64,000 bases of DNA from Corynebacterium singulare (GCF_000833575.1 NZ_CP010827.1:2582096-2646095); one strand, 5' to 3'; shown: positions 1-9,361, counted from the first letter of the stretch. Notes: generated from the sequence alone by a model not told the origin. Numbers and translations: made by a program.

Positions 1-1476
1 CAGAATGTCGCCGCGCTTAACGACGCCTTCGCCGGCGTCCCCACCGGCCAGCGCAAAATCATCACGACATGCCCGCACTGCTTCAACACGATTCGCAACG
101 AATACCCCGACTTCGACGGCCACTTTGACGTGCTGCACCACACGCAGCTGCTCAACCGTCTGGTGCGCGAGAAGCTTCTGGTGCCGGTTCCGCGCTCGCC
201 GGAGAACCGCCGTCCCGTCACGTACCACGACCCCTGCTTCCTGGGCCGCCACAACAAGGTCTTCGACCCGCCGCGTGAGCTCGTCGAGGCCACCGGTGCC
301 TCCTTGGCGGAAATGGACCACAACCGCGATGAGGCGTTCTGCTGTGGCGCGGGTGGCGCGCGCATGTTCATGGAGGAGCGCACCGGCCAGCGCATCAACG
401 AGTTCCGTTCCGAGCAGGCGGTGGCCACCGGTGCCGCCGAAGTGGCCACGGGTTGCCCGTTCTGTAACGTCATGCTCACCGGCGGCGTGAAGGCTGTCGC
501 TCCGGAGGCGCAGCCCAAGGTCAATGACGTCGCGCTCATGCTTCGCGACGCCATCGCTCCCTCTGGCGACCTCCCCGCCCCGCGGGAGAAGGCCTTCCTC
601 GACACGCCGCGCCGTCTGCCTCTCTCCCCCGCCGCCTCCGCGACGGAAGCTCCCGCGCCAGCGTCCGAGCCCGCAGCTCCGTCCGCTCCTGCGCCTGCCG
701 AGCCGGCTGCTCCTGCGCCTTCCGAGCAGTCTGCGCCCGCAGCACCGCCTGCGCCCACCGCGTCCGCAACTCCTGCTGCTCCAAGTGCCCCCACAACACC
801 GGCAGCCCCCTCCGCACCGACCGCACCGGCTACGCCAGCCGCTGCGTCGTCGCCAGCGCCCGCTGCGCCGAGTGCACCTGCCGTGCCGTCAGCGCCCAGC
901 GCGCCCACCGCTCCGGCAGCGCCGAGTGCTCCGGTTACGCCTTCTGCTCCTAGCGCCCCGTCAGCATCGAATGCACCCAAGGCGCCTGCCGCGCCATCCG
1001 CTCCCGCTGCACCGAGTGCGCCTAAGGCACCTGCGGCTCCCAAGACTCCTAAAGCCCCAGCTGCGCCTGCTGCTCCTGCGGCACCGGCGGCTCCCCCAGC
1101 GCCAAGCGCACCGGCGGAAACGAGTGCTCCACAGGCACCGGACACACCCGCCGCACCCGCAGCGCCGAGTGCACCTGCCGCGCCGTCAGCACCGAGTGCA
1201 CCTGCCGCGCCGTCAGCGCCGAGTGCGCCTAAGGCACCCGCAGCACCTAGTGCTCCAGCGGCCCCATCTGCGCCGAAGGCACCCACTGCGCAGGCGGCCC
1301 CGGGCGCGCCTGTTGCACCGGCGGTTCCGGCGGCTCCGGCTGCGCCTGCTGCGCCGGGAGTTCCGCAAGCGCCTCAGGCGCCCAGTGCTCCGGCGGCACC
1401 ACAAGCACCAGGCGCAGCGGCGTCACGAAACGCCCCCGACGCGCCGAAGGCCCCGACGCCACCGACCGAGGACTAG
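1..1476 (+). CDS. CCG-domain (Fe-S) reductase, C-terminal part, with Ala/Pro-rich tail (5' partial)
   Basis: The reading frame is open from base 1, so the start lies upstream of the window; 491 residues are visible. The first ~190 residues carry the two cysteine clusters of a CCG (heterodisulfide-reductase-like) domain: TTCPHC and a following DPCFLGRHN, then FCCGAGG and ATGCPFCN. Such proteins bind Fe-S clusters and pass electrons between a soluble donor and the membrane. The M. tuberculosis homologue would be Rv0338c, which also lies beside an aminotransferase gene. From about base 620 to the stop the protein is ~285 residues of Ala/Pro/Ser repeats of the APSAPAAP type with scattered Lys. 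That tail is unusual for the family and is disordered or wall-spanning by inference. The full length and any N-terminal membrane part cannot be seen. Confidence 0.85.
   Translation, partial: QNVAALNDAFAGVPTGQRKIITTCPHCFNTIRNEYPDFDGHFDVLHHTQLLNRLVREKLLVPVPRSPENRRPVTYHDPCFLGRHNKVFDPPRELVEATGASLAEMDHNRDEAFCCGAGGARMFMEERTGQRINEFRSEQAVATGAAEVATGCPFCNVMLTGGVKAVAPEAQPKVNDVALMLRDAIAPSGDLPAPREKAFLDTPRRLPLSPAASATEAPAPASEPAAPSAPAPAEPAAPAPSEQSAPAAPPAPTASATPAAPSAPTTPAAPSAPTAPATPAAASSPAPAAPSAPAVPSAPSAPTAPAAPSAPVTPSAPSAPSASNAPKAPAAPSAPAAPSAPKAPAAPKTPKAPAAPAAPAAPAAPPAPSAPAETSAPQAPDTPAAPAAPSAPAAPSAPSAPAAPSAPSAPKAPAAPSAPAAPSAPKAPTAQAAPGAPVAPAVPAAPAAPAAPGVPQAPQAPSAPAAPQAPGAAASRNAPDAPKAPTPPTED
1162..1215 (+). 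repeat. 27-bp tandem repeat inside the Ala/Pro tail
   Basis: Two 27-bp units at 1162-1188 and 1189-1215 differ by one base, and a third partial unit begins at 1216. They encode APSAPAAPS-type repeats. Less exact copies of the same phrase occur across 850-1270. Because the unit is a multiple of three, gain or loss of copies would change tail length without breaking the frame. Confidence 0.8.
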
Positions 1477-1553
1477 TGCGACGCCGCCCACACTGTTGCG
1501 CTGAGCCCTTAAGAAAATAGGCGCGACGCCGGCAGCGCGGGTACTCTCTAGTC

Positions 1554-2783
1554 ATGATTTCTGACGTGACATACGTCCTCGCCGCTGGCGAAAGCAACTA
1601 CACCGACTCGCTGGTGTCGTTTGCATGGATTATGGCGGTGGCCTTGCTCGCGCCGCTGGTATCCCACTTGACGGGTAAGAAGATGCCGGCCGTGGCGCTG
1701 CTTATTTTCTTCGGCATGATTATCGGCCCCTCGATGCTGGATTTAGCGCACGAGGACCCAGGCATCGGCATGTTGAAGGAGCTGGGTGTCGGCGCGCTGT
1801 TCCTGCTTGCTGGATTCGAGATTGACCTGGCGACGCTGAAGTCGAAGGAAGCCGTCACTGGCTTTTCCACGTGGGCCATTTGCCTGGTGGTATGTGGTAT
1901 CGGCGCCTACTTCCTCATGGAGGACATCCCGGGGGCCATCGTGATGGCGATTGCGCTGACGTCGACAGCACTCGGCACGATTACGCCGATGCTGAAGCAA
2001 GACAAACTGCTCGGCACGCGGGTGGGAGACTCGGTAATTATTCATGGTGCAATCGGTGAGGTTGCGCCTATCACTGCGATGGCCCTGCTGCTGGGTTCGC
2101 GGTCCACGCTGGCGACGATGCTCATCCTGCTCGCGTTCATCGGCATCGCGGTGGCCGTGGCGCTGATGCCGTTTGCCATCACAACGCTGATGCCGTGGTT
2201 CAAGGACGCGTTCATTTCTGGGGCGGGATCGACGAACCAGACCATTATGCGCCTCATCATCTTGATTCTGGCGATTCTCATGGCGGTGACGGCAGTGTTC
2301 GAGCTCGACATCGTGCTAGGTGCCTTCGCGGCCGGCATCATCCTGAACCGCATCATCCCCGATGAGTTTCACAAGGGTTTGGAGAACCGCCTCGACGTGG
2401 TGTTCTACTCCATGCTCATCCCGGTGTTCTTCGTCATTTCCGGCATGGCGATTAACTGGAACGTTATCGTGAGCGAGCCGGTTAAGGTCCTCGGAATCCC
2501 GCTGCTTATTCTGGTCACGCGCGGCCTGCCGGTGTTCCTGCGTGAGAACATTCACCACACTGGTTCCGATGTGGAAACCACGCGTGAGCGCATTCAGGTT
2601 GCCCTTTACGCGGCAACGGGCCTGCCGATCATTGTGGCGGTGATGTCGCTGGCGGAGGCCTCGGGAATCGTGGACAACGAAATGGCCTCCATCTTCATCG
2701 CCGGTGGCGCTCTGACCGTGGCTATTTTCCCGTTCATTGCCAGCCTGGTTCGCGAAAAGGAGCCGGCTAAGTCGGAAGAATAG
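1554..2783 (+). CDS. Cation:proton antiporter (CPA2/KefB-like)
   Basis: This 409-residue protein is a run of about 11-13 hydrophobic segments with the CPA2 pattern: an early PxVxxLIFFGMIIGPS segment, a GALFLLAGFEIDL segment with the family's conserved acidic pair near residue 90, and a GAFAAGIILNRIIP helix around residue 255. It ends soon after the last helix and has no RCK/TrkA domain, so it is the transport unit only. It probably exchanges Na+ or K+ for H+ across the cytoplasmic membrane; the ion cannot be told from sequence. The ATG at 1554 has a TACTCT-like -10 just upstream and no clear Shine-Dalgarno, so the transcript may be leaderless. The DUF1707 gene follows after 18 bases. Confidence 0.8.
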   Translation: MISDVTYVLAAGESNYTDSLVSFAWIMAVALLAPLVSHLTGKKMPAVALLIFFGMIIGPSMLDLAHEDPGIGMLKELGVGALFLLAGFEIDLATLKSKEAVTGFSTWAICLVVCGIGAYFLMEDIPGAIVMAIALTSTALGTITPMLKQDKLLGTRVGDSVIIHGAIGEVAPITAMALLLGSRSTLATMLILLAFIGIAVAVALMPFAITTLMPWFKDAFISGAGSTNQTIMRLIILILAILMAVTAVFELDIVLGAFAAGIILNRIIPDEFHKGLENRLDVVFYSMLIPVFFVISGMAINWNVIVSEPVKVLGIPLLILVTRGLPVFLRENIHHTGSDVETTRERIQVALYAATGLPIIVAVMSLAEASGIVDNEMASIFIAGGALTVAIFPFIASLVREKEPAKSEE

Positions 2784-2801
2784 GCTGCTAGAGTAGGGAT
2801 T

Positions 2802-3413
2802 GTGACTAATCCTTTCAGCATGCGGCTTTCCGACGCCGAACGGACCGACGCCGTCAACGACCTCGCCCAGGCCCTGGGGGAAGGCCGTCTCTCGTTGGAT
2901 GAGTTCGAGGAGCGTACCGACGCGGTGATGCAGGCCTCGACCCGCCGCGAGCTTGCGGATATCTTCATGGATATCCCCACCAAGGCCAGCACAGAGCTTA
3001 AGATCTACTCGCAGGGCGAGATGGAGCGCGCCTACCAGGCTACGAAAAAGCCACGGCTGGCCACCGCGATGGTGGGCTCGCTGGGTTTGATCTTTGGCTC
3101 GATAGTTTCTTTCAACGCTTTGACTGGAGTGGCAGCTGCCATGACGGGAACCGGGCTGCTGTTCCTCATTCCGGCGCTGTGGATCATGCTCTACGTGGCC
3201 AAGGTGGGTCCGGAGTCGTGGCACCGCCCGTCGCCGCGGCAGATCGAGCGCCAGCGCATGCGCGAACTCAAGGCCGCTGGCGCGGAGGAGCGCGCCCAGA
3301 TGAGGGCGTTGGAGCAGGCGCAGTGGGCGGAGAGGCGTCGGCAAGCAAGTGAAATCACGGGAGATGCAATGAATCTGGCGAAACGCAAGTTGGAGCAGTG
3401 GAACCAGAAGTAA
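2802..3413 (+). CDS. DUF1707 (SHOCT-like) domain membrane protein
   Basis: The 203-residue product begins with a DUF1707 domain (MRLSDAERTDAVNDLAQAL through LADIF, residues 7-55), a short helical module common at the N-terminus of actinobacterial proteins. Two hydrophobic segments follow at about residues 85-130, then a basic, Arg/Gln/Ala-rich helical stretch (about 140-203) that could form a coiled coil. The function of DUF1707 is not known. A GTG at 2802 sits right after a TAGAGT-like -10 and would be a leaderless start. The ATG at 2820 gives the typical family start MRLSDAER and is an alternative. The aminotransferase gene begins 10 bases after its stop. Confidence 0.75.
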   Translation: MTNPFSMRLSDAERTDAVNDLAQALGEGRLSLDEFEERTDAVMQASTRRELADIFMDIPTKASTELKIYSQGEMERAYQATKKPRLATAMVGSLGLIFGSIVSFNALTGVAAAMTGTGLLFLIPALWIMLYVAKVGPESWHRPSPRQIERQRMRELKAAGAEERAQMRALEQAQWAERRRQASEITGDAMNLAKRKLEQWNQK

Positions 3414-3423
3414 CATAGCCCGC

Positions 3424-4647
3424 ATGACTCACAATCGGATTTTTGATCAATCCACGAAACTGCAGGACGTTGCTTATGACATTCGCGGCGAGGTGTCCGC
3501 GGAGGCCGAGCGCATGGAGTTCGACGGGCATAACATTCTGAAGCTCAACACCGGCAACCCGGCGGTGTTTGGGTTTGATGCGCCGGATGTCATCATGCGC
3601 GACATGATTGCGGCTCTGCCGACCTCGCAGGGATACTCGACGTCGAAGGGCATTGTGTCCGCACGTCGAGCGATTGTGACGCGCTATGAGCTGGAGGATT
3701 TCCCAGCGTTTGATGTCGATGATGTGTACCTGGGCAACGGTGTTTCCGAGCTCATTTCGATGGTGACGCAGGCACTGCTGAACGACGGCGACGAGGTCCT
3801 CATCCCCGCCCCGGACTACCCCCTGTGGACGGCGGCGGCGTCGCTGGCGGGCGGCACGCCGGTGCACTACCTGTGCGATGAGGAGGATGACTGGAATCCG
3901 TCGATTGAGGATATTCGGGAAAAGGTCACGGAGAAGACCAAGGCGATTGTGGTCATCAATCCGAATAATCCGACGGGTGCGGTGTATTCGCGCGAAACGC
4001 TGCAGAAGATTGTTCAGGTGGCGCGGGAGAACAATCTGCTGATTTTGGCGGATGAGATTTATGACCGGATTTTGTACGACGGTGCGAAGCACATTTCGAT
4101 TGCGTCGCTGGCGCCGGACCTGCTGACGATTACGTTCAATGGTTTGTCGAAGGCATACCGCGTGGCGGGTTATCGCGCTGGCTGGATGGTGCTGACGGGT
4201 CCGAAGAACCATGCACGTGGGTTCATTGAGGGGCTCGACCTGTTGGCGGGCATGCGGCTGTGCCCCAATGTGCCGGCGCAGCACGCCATCCAGGTGGCCT
4301 TGGGCGGGCGGCAGTCGATTTACGAGCTCACTGGCAACAGTGGGCGCTTGCTCAAGCAGCGCAACATTGCCTACGAGAAGCTCAACGAGATTCCCGGTGT
4401 CTCCGTGGTCAAGCCGATGGGCGCGCTGTATTGCTTCCCGCGCCTCGACCCGGAAGTGTATGACATTCGCGATGACTCGAAGCTCATGCTCGATATTCTG
4501 CGCGCCGAGAAAATCCTCATGGTGCAAGGTACCGGCTTTAACTGGCCCACGCCTGACCACTTCCGTGTGGTGACACTGCCGTGGGCGTCGCAGCTGGGGA
4601 ATGCGATTGAGCGCCTGGGCAATTTCTTGGCCAGCTACCGCCAATAA
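3424..4647 (+). CDS. alaT: Alanine/aspartate-type PLP aminotransferase
   Basis: A 407-residue class I aminotransferase (fold type I PLP enzyme). Visible landmarks are NPNNPTGAVYS around residue 178, the ADEIYDRILYDG segment, the PLP lysine in NGLSKAYRVAGYRAGWM near residue 240, and the C-terminal FRVVTLP arginine that binds the substrate carboxylate. The sequence matches the AlaA/AlaT group that makes alanine from pyruvate with glutamate as donor; the M. tuberculosis homologue Rv0337c is usually named aspC. Its place next to the Fe-S reductase gene is conserved in M. tuberculosis. Substrate choice is inferred from family. Confidence 0.8.
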   Translation: MTHNRIFDQSTKLQDVAYDIRGEVSAEAERMEFDGHNILKLNTGNPAVFGFDAPDVIMRDMIAALPTSQGYSTSKGIVSARRAIVTRYELEDFPAFDVDDVYLGNGVSELISMVTQALLNDGDEVLIPAPDYPLWTAAASLAGGTPVHYLCDEEDDWNPSIEDIREKVTEKTKAIVVINPNNPTGAVYSRETLQKIVQVARENNLLILADEIYDRILYDGAKHISIASLAPDLLTITFNGLSKAYRVAGYRAGWMVLTGPKNHARGFIEGLDLLAGMRLCPNVPAQHAIQVALGGRQSIYELTGNSGRLLKQRNIAYEKLNEIPGVSVVKPMGALYCFPRLDPEVYDIRDDSKLMLDILRAEKILMVQGTGFNWPTPDHFRVVTLPWASQLGNAIERLGNFLASYRQ

Positions 4648-4656
4648 CGCAGGCGT

Positions 4657-4693
4657 GCCCTCCTCCCTGCTCGCATAACCGAGCGGGGAGGGC
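4657..4693. terminator. GC-rich hairpin between convergent genes
   Basis: Arms at 4657-4673 and 4680-4693 pair with one small bulge around a CATAAC loop. The hairpin lies 10 bases after the aminotransferase stop and just before the end of the convergent HNH gene. There is no T-run, so termination strength is uncertain. Confidence 0.5.
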
Positions 4694-4699
4694 GGGTGG

Positions 4700-5947
4700 T
4701 TAAGGGTCGCCGCAGGGTGGGGCTGGTCCGGAGGGGGATGCCTTCCCCGTGGGGGTGCTGGCTGCCCTCTGGTTCGGTTCGATGTCCCGACGGGCATTGC
4801 TCGCAGTGCCGGAAGTGTTTCCGGCGGTGCGGGCGTTGTGCAGGCGCTGGGAGCGGGGAGCGCGGTGCGGGTGAACGGGCTCGCGCGGGTCGCGGGGTCC
4901 TGGCGGCTGCCACTTGATTCGGCCGTTCTCACGCACGATGCGACCGCGCCCGGGAAGGCCGTTGATGGCGTTGTGGTATGCGCAGAGCGGGGTGAGGTTT
5001 TCGGGGTTGGTTTCGCCGCCGTTGCGCCATTCGGTGATGTGGTGAATTTGGGCGTAGTCCGCGCCGCACAGGCAGTTATCCCATGCGCAGGTGGGCTGCT
5101 CACCAATGGCCATGATTCGCTGCTTGTCGGAAGCGAGGCGCTGGGTGCGGTGCAAATCGACGGGGCCGTGAACGCGGTCAACGAGCATGACGAGGCCTTC
5201 CTCAGCGAGCTCACGCTCGATGAGTTCCGCACCGGTGATTCTCGCACCGTTAGAAAGCTGAACGACAATGTCACCCAGGTCAGGGCCGGTGGAATCAGAG
5301 CCAGACGCTGCAGAAGGAACGGGATGGGAATCAGGGCGCGGGGTGGAAGGGTCTCCGAGACGGCCGAGGATCTGGGCATATTCGGGAAGCTCCATAACGG
5401 CGAAGGTCTGGGCGACGGGGCGAGCAAGGCGGCCTTCACGAAACGCGGCTGTGAAGGAACCAACCGGATCATTCTCGTCGATGTTGGGGCGGAGATCCTC
5501 GATGAGGGACGCCGGGGCAGTGAGGGTGAGTTTGGAGAGTTCTTTGCCGCGGCGGATAGTAACTCCGGGTTTGGGAGCAGGCGATGGAGCGAGCTCGCGG
5601 ATGCGGGTGCGGGCATGCCGAGCGACGACCTTCTCATCACCGCTGATACTGCACAGCTCGATGCGCAAGTCCCAGGCCTCACGCTGTTTCGTGAGGCGAC
5701 GGGCAAAACGCTCGATCAGCTTGAGAGTAGGCAGATCATGACTATTGGCGCGAGCGGCCTCGACAGCGCGGGCCTGTTTGCGGGAGAAGGAGGTGGGGGA
5801 AAAGTAGACGTCGTGAAGCGCCAGCAGGGACAGGGCTGCTGACTCCGGGCCCCACGCGCGGAGCTGGTCGAGACTGAGCCCCGCAACGGCGGCGACGAGC
5901 TCAATGCCGGCCGCCTGACTGCGAAGATGCGCTTCAACTAGATTCAT
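4700..5947 (-). CDS. DUF222 + HNH endonuclease domain protein
   Basis: A 415-residue protein with a DUF222 N-terminal region and a C-terminal HNH nuclease motif: CAWDNC, then IHHITEWRNGG, N and LCAYHNAI, the pattern of a zinc-ribbon HNH. It belongs to the multi-copy family called REP13E12 in mycobacteria, often seen as a mobile or selfish element. The tail after the HNH (about 85 residues) is Pro/Arg/Ser-rich and looks disordered. I chose the ATG at 5947 over the upstream TTG at 5983. A second member lies at 39927 and shares the phrases AWDLR(I/V)ELC and PTCAW. It sits between alaT and yibE/F; in M. tuberculosis a 13E12 copy (Rv0336) also lies next to the aminotransferase. Confidence 0.85.
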   Translation of the reverse strand: MNLVEAHLRSQAAGIELVAAVAGLSLDQLRAWGPESAALSLLALHDVYFSPTSFSRKQARAVEAARANSHDLPTLKLIERFARRLTKQREAWDLRIELCSISGDEKVVARHARTRIRELAPSPAPKPGVTIRRGKELSKLTLTAPASLIEDLRPNIDENDPVGSFTAAFREGRLARPVAQTFAVMELPEYAQILGRLGDPSTPRPDSHPVPSAASGSDSTGPDLGDIVVQLSNGARITGAELIERELAEEGLVMLVDRVHGPVDLHRTQRLASDKQRIMAIGEQPTCAWDNCLCGADYAQIHHITEWRNGGETNPENLTPLCAYHNAINGLPGRGRIVRENGRIKWQPPGPRDPREPVHPHRAPRSQRLHNARTAGNTSGTASNARRDIEPNQRAASTPTGKASPSGPAPPCGDP

Positions 5948-6068
5948 GCCAGCGACGCTAATGGGCACAGACGGCCTGCACAACAGCTCGGGACGAAGCC
6001 TGTGGACAACTTGTTGAACGCGTCAGCATAAGTTTGCATCCTCATGAAAATCGTTCACAATAGTAAGC

Positions 6069-7295
6069 ATGACTAACCTCAGCCCGTGGCGGATGGGACT
6101 TCTTGGATTCTTGGCAGCAGCAGCGCTCGCAACGTTGGCTGGCCTACTTATACTCCGCCCCACCAGTGCACTAATGGAGCACACCAGCCCTGAATTCGCG
6201 TCGACGTATGCCCTCAACCAGCCGCAAGTCGAAGGTACGGTCACGACTGTGGATAACCACTTGTGCAGCGACCCACACACAGGGAAAGCATTCGATGAAC
6301 AACCACTCATTCCAGCTTCTGGTGATGACACCTCCTGTACCCGCGTACTCTTTGACCTTACGTCCGGCGAAGACAAAGGCCGCTTAACGCAGCTTGTATT
6401 TTATGGGGTGGCGGGTGAACCGTCGCTCACTACCGGCGACGAGGTCATGCTCTCACGCTCAGCGGACGGAACCTATGCCTTCGCCGACTACCGACGCGGT
6501 GGAAACCTCGCATTGTGGGCCGTCATCGCGGCGCTCATCATCGTGGGCTTTGCCGCGTGGCATGGCCTGCGCGCGCTGCTAGGTTTGGGGATTAGCCTCG
6601 CCATCGTCCTGTTTTATCTCGTGCCTTCGCTGGTGGAAGGGCACGCGCCGCTACCGCTGGCTATGGTGGCCTGCGCGGCGATCATTTTCCTCGTCGTACC
6701 ACTCGTCCACGGAGTGAATTGGAAGTCCGCCTCGGCGCTGGGTGGCGCATTGGTGGCGTTGGGGATTGCGGGGGCGCTGGGGTGGGCGTCGATAAGCAGC
6801 ACGGCGTTGACCGGAGCCAGCTCGGAAGACAACCTCAAGTTACTGCTCTACATGCCCGGGGTACCCGTCGTCGGCGTGCTGTTGTGCGGGTTCATTGTGG
6901 GCGCACTGGGCAGCCTTAACGACATCGCCGTGGCGCAGGCCTCGACCGTGCGGGAGCTGCACGCAGCTGATCCTGCGGCGGGGCCAGGAAAGCTGTTTAC
7001 GTCCGCAATGAAGGTGGGCCGCGACCACATCGCGTCCGTGGTGTATACCATCGTGCTGACCTATACCGGCGCGGCGCTGCCGCTGCTCATCCTCATCACG
7101 GCGGCGCAGCGCCCGGCGGGTCAGATTCTGTCCAGTGACCTCGTGGCTACGGAGGTCATGCGCTCGCTGCTCGGCGCCGTGGCCCTGACCCTCGCAGTAC
7201 CGCTGACCACGGCGATTGCGGCCTTTACTATGCCGGAAGGACGCGGCCGAGGGCGTCGACAGTCCAGCCGGCCGCGCGCCAAGCATCGACGTTGA
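6069..7295 (+). CDS. YibE/F-like multipass membrane protein
   Basis: This 408-residue protein has one N-terminal hydrophobic segment, an extracytoplasmic domain (about residues 35-150), then about seven hydrophobic helices typical of the YibE/YibF family, including LGSLNDIAVAQAS and the long LTYTGAALPLLIL stretch. The family is named from Bacillus/Lactococcus genes and has no established function. The last ~23 residues are Arg-rich and overlap the 3' end of convergent ugd by 68 bases. The ATG has a CACAATAGT -10-like element immediately upstream and may be leaderless. Confidence 0.75.
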   Translation: MTNLSPWRMGLLGFLAAAALATLAGLLILRPTSALMEHTSPEFASTYALNQPQVEGTVTTVDNHLCSDPHTGKAFDEQPLIPASGDDTSCTRVLFDLTSGEDKGRLTQLVFYGVAGEPSLTTGDEVMLSRSADGTYAFADYRRGGNLALWAVIAALIIVGFAAWHGLRALLGLGISLAIVLFYLVPSLVEGHAPLPLAMVACAAIIFLVVPLVHGVNWKSASALGGALVALGIAGALGWASISSTALTGASSEDNLKLLLYMPGVPVVGVLLCGFIVGALGSLNDIAVAQASTVRELHAADPAAGPGKLFTSAMKVGRDHIASVVYTIVLTYTGAALPLLILITAAQRPAGQILSSDLVATEVMRSLLGAVALTLAVPLTTAIAAFTMPEGRGRGRRQSSRPRAKHRR

Positions 7296-8556
7296 GCACG
7301 TTACGGCCATCGATGATGTGGCGGCGGGCAACGAGCTCACCTGCGGCTTCGGGGTCGAGGTCACGGAATTCCTGCCACTCGGTGGCTAGGATGACGAGCT
7401 CGGAGTCCTTGAGGGAGGCGTCGGCAGTCGGCGCATAGTTGAGGGTGGGGAAAACCTTCTTGGCGTTCTCCATACCCTCCGGGTCGAAGACCGTCACGGC
7501 GGCACCGGCCAGCGAAAGCGAACCGGCGACGGCGAGGGCCGGGGAATCGCGGACGTCATCGGAGTTCGGCTTGAAGGCGCAGCCCAGCACGGTGACGCGG
7601 TGGCCCAAGAGGGAGCCGTCGAAGGCGTTCTTGGCCAGGTCCACCACGCGGTCGCGGCGGCGCATGTTGATGGCGTCGACCTCGCGGAGGAAGGTCAGAG
7701 CTTGGTCGGCGCCAAGCTCGCCGGCGCGGGCCATGAAGGCGCGGATGTCCTTAGGCAGGCAGCCGCCGCCAAAACCCAGGCCAGCGCCGAGGAACTTGCG
7801 GCCGATGCGCTCGTCGTGGCCGATGGCGTCGGCAAGCTTGACTACATCAGCGCCGGCAATCTCGCAGATTTCGGACACGGCGTTGATGAAGGAAATCTTG
7901 GTGGCGAGAAAAGCATTGGCAGAGACCTTGACCAGCTCAGCGGTCTGCAGGTCCGTCACGATGAATGGGGTGTTCTGCGCCAGTGGCTGGGCGTAGACCT
8001 CGCGGGCAAGCTCTTCGGCTCGGCTTTCACCCGCGCGGACGCCCAAGACGATACGGTCCGGGGTGATGGTGTCCTTGACGGCGTAGCCCTCGCGGAGGAA
8101 CTCCGGGTTCCACGCGATTTCCACGCTGGTACCCTCCGGGGCGAGGTCATTAGCCATCTGCTGCAGCTCCGCCGCGGTGCCCACCGGGACGGTGGACTTA
8201 CCGAAGATGACGTGCTCGCCCTTGAGACGCGGAACCAGCTCGGTGATGACCGACTTAACATAAGTCAGGTCCGCTGCATAAGAGCCATGGGCCTGCGGGG
8301 TGCCCACACCGAGGAAGTGCAGGTTGGCGAACTCCGCGGCGTCGTCATAGCTGGTGGAAAAATCCAAGCGACCGGACTCGATGTTGCGCTCGAGAACCTC
8401 CGGCAAACCAGGCTCGTAGAACGGCACGCGGCCGTTCTTCAACGCCTCAATCTTCTTTTCATCTACATCTACACCGAGTACCTCGTGGCCAAGCTCCGCC
8501 ATACAGGCGGCGTGCGTCGCACCCAGGTAGCCGGTACCAATAACAGTCATACGCAT
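7228..8556 (-). CDS. ugd: UDP-glucose 6-dehydrogenase
   Basis: A 442-residue enzyme that oxidises UDP-glucose to UDP-glucuronate using two NAD+. It has the N-terminal Rossmann motif GTGYLGATHA, the central helix domain with AELVKVSANAFLATKISF, the catalytic cysteine in GFGGGCLPKD near residue 265, and the C-terminal nucleotide-binding domain with GCAFKPNSDDVRDSPA. Length is normal. It lies 53 bases downstream of dcd on the same strand and may be co-transcribed with it; dcd and udgA are also adjacent in M. tuberculosis (Rv0321-Rv0322). The product could feed glucuronate-containing envelope glycans. Confidence 0.93.
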   Translation of the reverse strand: MRMTVIGTGYLGATHAACMAELGHEVLGVDVDEKKIEALKNGRVPFYEPGLPEVLERNIESGRLDFSTSYDDAAEFANLHFLGVGTPQAHGSYAADLTYVKSVITELVPRLKGEHVIFGKSTVPVGTAAELQQMANDLAPEGTSVEIAWNPEFLREGYAVKDTITPDRIVLGVRAGESRAEELAREVYAQPLAQNTPFIVTDLQTAELVKVSANAFLATKISFINAVSEICEIAGADVVKLADAIGHDERIGRKFLGAGLGFGGGCLPKDIRAFMARAGELGADQALTFLREVDAINMRRRDRVVDLAKNAFDGSLLGHRVTVLGCAFKPNSDDVRDSPALAVAGSLSLAGAAVTVFDPEGMENAKKVFPTLNYAPTADASLKDSELVILATEWQEFRDLDPEAAGELVARRHIIDGRNVLNVDAWRAAGWTVDALGRVLPA

Positions 8557-8609
8557 AACCGGCTATTTTAGGCGCTACGCAGACGGCATGCGCGACGGGG
8601 CTGAAAAGT

Positions 8610-9182
8610 TTAACGGAAGTTCAGATAGGACTTCGACGGCGTCGGCCCGCGCTGGCCTTGGTACTTCGAGCCCAGTGCGCCGGAACCGTACGGCGCTTCC
8701 GCAGGTGAGGACATCTGGAAAATCGCCAGCTGCCCCACCTTCATGTTCGGCCACAGGGTAATCGGCAGGTTCGCCGTGTTCGAGAGCTCCAGCGTGATGT
8801 GGCCGGAGAAGCCCGGATCGATGAAGCCCGCCGTGGAGTGCGTCAGCAGACCCAAACGTCCCAGGGAAGACTTGCCCTCCAAACGCCCCGCGAGGTTCGC
8901 CGGGAGAGTGAACTTCTCCAACGTTGCGCCCAGCACGAATTCGCCCGGGTGCAGCACGAAGGCGTCTCCGTCCGCCACCTCGACCTCGCTGGTGAGGTCC
9001 GGCATCTCCTCCTTGGGGTCAATGTGCGTGTAGCGCGAGTTATTAAACACGCGGAAGAACTTATCCAGGCGCACGTCGATAGAAGAGGGCTGAATCATCT
9101 CAGCGTCATAAGGCTCAATGCTCAGACGCTCGGGGCCATCTGCTGCGATGGCGGCACGGATGTCACGATCAGAAAGAAGCAC
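8610..9182 (-). CDS. dcd: dCTP deaminase
   Basis: The 190-residue protein has the trimeric dUTPase/dCTP deaminase fold: [18 protein letters not shown], then [15 protein letters not shown], then the catalytic glutamate in [17 protein letters not shown], and a C-terminal [15 protein letters not shown] tail that closes over the nucleotide. In actinobacteria such enzymes are often bifunctional and convert dCTP straight to dUMP; which type this is cannot be settled here. It supplies dUMP for thymidylate synthesis. The tRNA-Gly gene lies 105 bases away on the opposite strand. Confidence 0.95.
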   Translation of the reverse strand: MLLSDRDIRAAIAADGPERLSIEPYDAEMIQPSSIDVRLDKFFRVFNNSRYTHIDPKEEMPDLTSEVEVADGDAFVLHPGEFVLGATLEKFTLPANLAGRLEGKSSLGRLGLLTHSTAGFIDPGFSGHITLELSNTANLPITLWPNMKVGQLAIFQMSSPAEAPYGSGALGSKYQGQRGPTPSKSYLNFR

Positions 9183-9287
9183 AGCTTATAGTCTACGCGG
9201 CCCAAGCCCCACTCCCCTCCTACAGGGCCATTTGTGGGTGCGTACCGTGGCGGTGCTAAGCTCTTACCCGTGCATAACGTGCACCGT

Positions 9288-9361
9288 GCCGACGTAGTTT
9301 AATGGTAGAACTGCAGCTTCCCAAGCTGCTGGCGCGGGTTCGATTCCCGTCGTCGGCTCCA
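9288..9361 (+). tRNA. tRNA-Gly (anticodon CCC)
   Basis: A full cloverleaf can be folded. The 7-bp acceptor stem is GCCGACG with CGTCGGC. The anticodon stem GCAGC/GCTGC encloses TTCCCAA with anticodon CCC at 9320-9322. The T stem GCGGG/CCCGT holds the TTCGATT loop. A CCA end is encoded at 9359-9361. The pilus locus begins about 230 bases downstream, so this tRNA may be the landmark next to which that locus was inserted. Confidence 0.95.

Noticed and set aside
524-1504. Long alternative frames in the Ala/Pro region
   Set aside because: They arise from GC-rich repeats; the frame with the CCG cysteine motifs is the coding one.
2316-5706. Long antisense frames of 369 and 783 residues
   Set aside because: They run opposite to or out of frame with the antiporter, DUF1707, alaT and HNH genes and show no family sequence.
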